Below, piece after piece: positions 61,271-64,000 of a stretch of DNA of 64,000 bases (within the stretch, counting starts at the first letter, position 1; every line of letters begins with the position of its first letter). Under the pieces are notes generated by a model. The model was not told the DNA's origin, did no database searches, and saw only the letters and a list, made by a program, of their open reading frames with translations. The stretch comes from Tubiluchus corallicola (lineage: Eukaryota; Priapulida; Priapulimorpha; Priapulimorphida; Tubiluchidae): positions 124,001 to 188,000 of the forward strand of contig JAQGDQ010000019.1 in the NCBI GenBank assembly GCA_030141605.1, read 5' to 3'. The position numbers and the translations under genes were made by a program.

Positions 61271-61625
61271 GATTTTGCGGCCACGCAGTACTGTTACTTT
61301 TCACTGTTATTCTTATTTTACTAAATTTTTGCCATAGTCCAGACTGTCGTAATGATCGAGAATGAATGCCACGTAAAACTGTAAATTGTGTTCACTGTAT
61401 ATCAAAAATGAATAACACACAATTCTCACTCACTACAGTCACTCAAAAAGTCACAAAATGTTTGGTATTATCGCACTGTATCGATTGATCTTTAGGATCG
61501 AACTGCACTCAGAGTCGTAATTCATCAGTGTCGTTTAATTTCTAATTTTGCGCAACACTGTGGTAAATCGGTCCAGACTGTCATCATTCGCTAATGAAAA
61601 ACAGTAACACCATGGTCACTCATCC

Positions 61626-61790
61626 AGATGGGCAGACAATTATAAACTTTATAAATACGAAGCGCTAGGTCAATATTATTTTCTAAAACTTAACTTAGAG
61701 CTAATTTTGTCTTGGAGATGTTCCAAAAAAATTGCAAGCTGACTAGAAAATTTTTAACAAAAAATATATGAGAAATTGGAGCTGCATTTT
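61626..61790 (+). repeat. Dispersed direct repeat, copy 1
   Basis: It begins ATGGGCAGACAATTATAAA and continues with GCTAGGTCAATATTATTTT and AACTTAACTTAGAGCTAATTTT. The same order recurs 674 bases downstream. It is non-coding. Confidence 0.8.
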
Positions 61791-62299
61791 GAGTCTAACA
61801 AGATCATCTGAATATTCTCATAGAATGTGTGTTGCAAATAGAATCAAATAGTTTGAGGCAGTTTAAACAGCACTTCTAAATCTTCAAGCCATTTTTATAT
61901 TGTCGCAACTAAGTCATCACTGGCTGATTTATCTTGCTCACTTGCTCAACAGAAAAGATCCTCTGCGAATTACCATGCTTTTTGCACTGAATGACTATTA
62001 CGATTCTCCATTTAAGAAGTAAGTAAAGAAGCCTTGCAATGCTGATTATGTTCTCTAAAATAACCAGAAAAGATTCATGAAAAATCGTCAAACAATTAGT
62101 AATAATCTCTTTTCAAAACCAATGATACCCAAGAAAATAGGTGTATCGGCCAGCTAGTTTCACTTTCACCATTTAGTGTCATCCATGACTAGCGTGCAGA
62201 CAAAACAAGGTGACCTTAGCCAGAATTGCGTGCTAGCAGCTCCAAGTGGCGAAAAAAGTTCAGGAAGAGCAAATCCATGCTGGTTTCAGCTTCCTCTGC

Positions 62300-62465
62300 A
62301 AATGGGCAGACACTTATAAATTTCACAAATTCACAAGTGCTAGATAAATATTATTTTATAGAACTTAACCTAGAACTAATTTTATAACGGAAATGCTCCA
62401 AATAAAAATAGTAATCTGTCGGAAATGTTGTTAACAAAAAAGCTGTGAAAAAGCTGAGGGAAAAC
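62300..62465 (+). repeat. Dispersed direct repeat, copy 2
   Basis: ATGGGCAGACACTTATAAA, GCTAGATAAATATTATTTT and AACTTAACCTAGAACTAATTTT align with copy 1 at 61626. Homology fades after AACAAAAAA in both copies. Confidence 0.8.
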
Positions 62466-64000
62466 ACCAATTCCACTTACTTCAAGGGCTAGGTCACTGA
62501 AGACAACATGTGCGCTCTTTTTCCGAAAAAATATGCTTATTATTCTATTCCTATGAACACGTTTATCAAAAATAAATAAGCAACTTTTATTATTATCCAT
62601 AACATTAACTTTTACAGTTGAGTACACAAAAAGTTTGACTCTGACTTACCCAAAACCTCTTGCAAACGTTATAGATTATGTGAACTCGCAACGACGAGTC
62701 ATGTTCTGGCTGTACTTTAGTGTAATTTATAAAACATTAACTAGCACAACTCTGCGGCCTCAAGATATTTCATGTGTTATAGTTATTAACTGCAATTGAT
62801 ACAGTTGGCTGTCGGACAATACTACGATTGTACGCAATATCGCGAATTAGCCCGTTTAATTACCACAGTCTTAGACGTGTTATAGAACTTGCTGAGAAGC
62901 TGTCGATGATAAAATGCTAATAAACATTTTCCTGCGCGAAAGTAAGCATTAGATACATACGAAACTCAACGGGGAAAGGTTTGAAAGTGGCTGTTCCCCC
63001 TTCTCTACAGAATAAATGTATTACCTAATATTCTTATACTGGTCACATATTTATGGCTTATCGTATCATGCTCGTCGTGTATTATGTCAATGTTTTGCAA
63101 CGGAACGCATGTTTTGAATTTGAAAATAGTTTCCTGAAAATGAAAGCCTGCAGTTAAAACAAAACACAACAGTTTTCAATAGCTTAAAATAAAAATACAC
63201 TAAAATTCGCGTAGAAATGCAAGTTATTATGTTAGTTACTATAAGTTAAGAATGTCGTAAAATGAATTTCAAGATCGCTCATATTGAACCGCTCACGCAT
63301 CTAGAACCTTTTATGACATGAGACCTTTTCAGACTGAATCTCCCAAGCCAGCCAATGCAGCAAGGGATTACACCTTTTCCGTTCATTTGGCTTATTTTCC
63401 CCGGTAATTAGAGGCGTCGTTAATTTTCTTCAGTACTTTAATGAGAACATTAACTGAAAGGAACGATCATTATAAGAGGTTTCGAAAATAATTATTCTTC
63501 ATGCGACTTGAAACATTTGTATAGTAACTAATCTGTACTTTTAAATACCTTCACTGTTTCACTTAATTAAATACGACCAGTTAGAGATAGAAAATCATAC
63601 TTTTGCCTTTACACTGATAAATGATTTACTGTGATACTGCTGATGATAACGATAATGACGATGACGACGGCGACGACGACGACGACGATGAAGATAGTGG
63701 CGGTGATGACGGTTTATTCTGTGGATTTGGCAAATATTAATATGGCAGCAATATAACAGTATGTTTTTAAATTTTAAAAATTGTTATTTTCATTTGTTTT
63801 CAAAATCAGTTTTAGAAATATCACACGTTACTTTCGACAATTTTGGTTTAAGTTATTGTTATAACGATAATGACTTGATATTAGTCATTTGGTTAAGAAT
63901 AACAATAAGAACAAGAATAAGACCTTATTTTTTGCGTGACGCATTATAAATAGTTTCAGAATGTATCCACGTAAAAACAAATTCTTTTTCTTATTCTTAT
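62466..64000. other. No gene recognised apart from the trinucleotide repeat
   Basis: AT-rich with chance frames only. A donor-like GTAAGT (minus, about 62645) follows sequence open for only some 30 codons without motif. Confidence 0.55.
63637..63712. repeat. GAC/GAT trinucleotide repeat
   Basis: GATGATAACGATAATGACG passes into GACGACG units and then GATGAAG and GGCGGTGATG, all in period three. Confidence 0.9.

Noticed and set aside
1-64000. CRISPR arrays, operons, prophage or other bacterial systems
   Set aside because: No regularly spaced identical repeats with unique spacers, no gene-dense stretches and no ribosome-binding-site-led frames; the content is that of an animal genome.

Overview
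This window looks like gene-poor nuclear DNA from an animal, most likely an invertebrate or basal chordate. It is AT-rich throughout, has no bacterial-style gene packing, and carries many microsatellites, metazoan-type splice donors, and decayed non-LTR retrotransposons, including one that closely resembles the Rex1/Babar family of the CR1 group. I cannot name the species from sequence alone.

Only one coding exon is strongly supported. It is a 995-nt first coding exon on the minus strand (8695-9689) that encodes 331 residues of a low-complexity protein I do not recognise, and it ends at a consensus GTAAGT donor. Its last 'codon plus stop' (TGG TAA) is really the donor, so the gene continues to the left, where I could not identify further exons. 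A second minus-strand exon candidate lies at 51391-51532. It also ends at GTAAGT and also in phase 2, so the two could be alternative first exons of one gene; this is inference. Three weaker exon candidates are listed (6451-6628 minus, 14843-14899 plus, 53935-54135 plus).

Layout from left to right: a tRNA-derived SINE (4.3 kb) and a degenerate AAAC array (4.9 kb); the main exon (8.7-9.7 kb); CT/CA, GA and GT microsatellites (10.5-14.7 kb); a probable hAT/ZBED transposase relic (19.6-20.0 kb) next to a cluster of three direct and one inverted copy of a ~300-bp repeat (20.0-21.6 kb); a LINE fragment with an (AAATA)-type tail followed by a 31-bp minisatellite of RFX X-box-like sites (25.4-26.8 kb); a pair of ~300-bp inverted repeats flanking a minus-strand LINE fragment (28.5-31.0 kb); a nearly full-length but broken Rex1-like LINE (32.8-35.6 kb); a 136-bp tandem duplication (38.2 kb); nested LINE 3' ends with GA tracts (42.2-43.0 kb); a LINE fragment ending in a Cys/His knuckle (45.2-46.8 kb); the second exon candidate (51.4 kb); another LINE fragment (53.3-53.8 kb); a second copy of the SINE (55.5 kb) and two other tRNA-like remnants (56.9 and 57.9 kb); an AGTC-type degenerate array (59.4 kb); and a pair of ~165-bp direct repeats (61.6 and 62.3 kb).

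The mobile elements are all relics with stops and frameshifts. No CRISPR array, rRNA, intact tRNA gene, operon or bacterial element was seen. The most interesting unexplained items are the unrecognised 331-residue N-terminus, the possible paired first exons, the X-box minisatellite, the repeat cluster at 20-21.6 kb, and the six loci of degenerate period-4 sequence.
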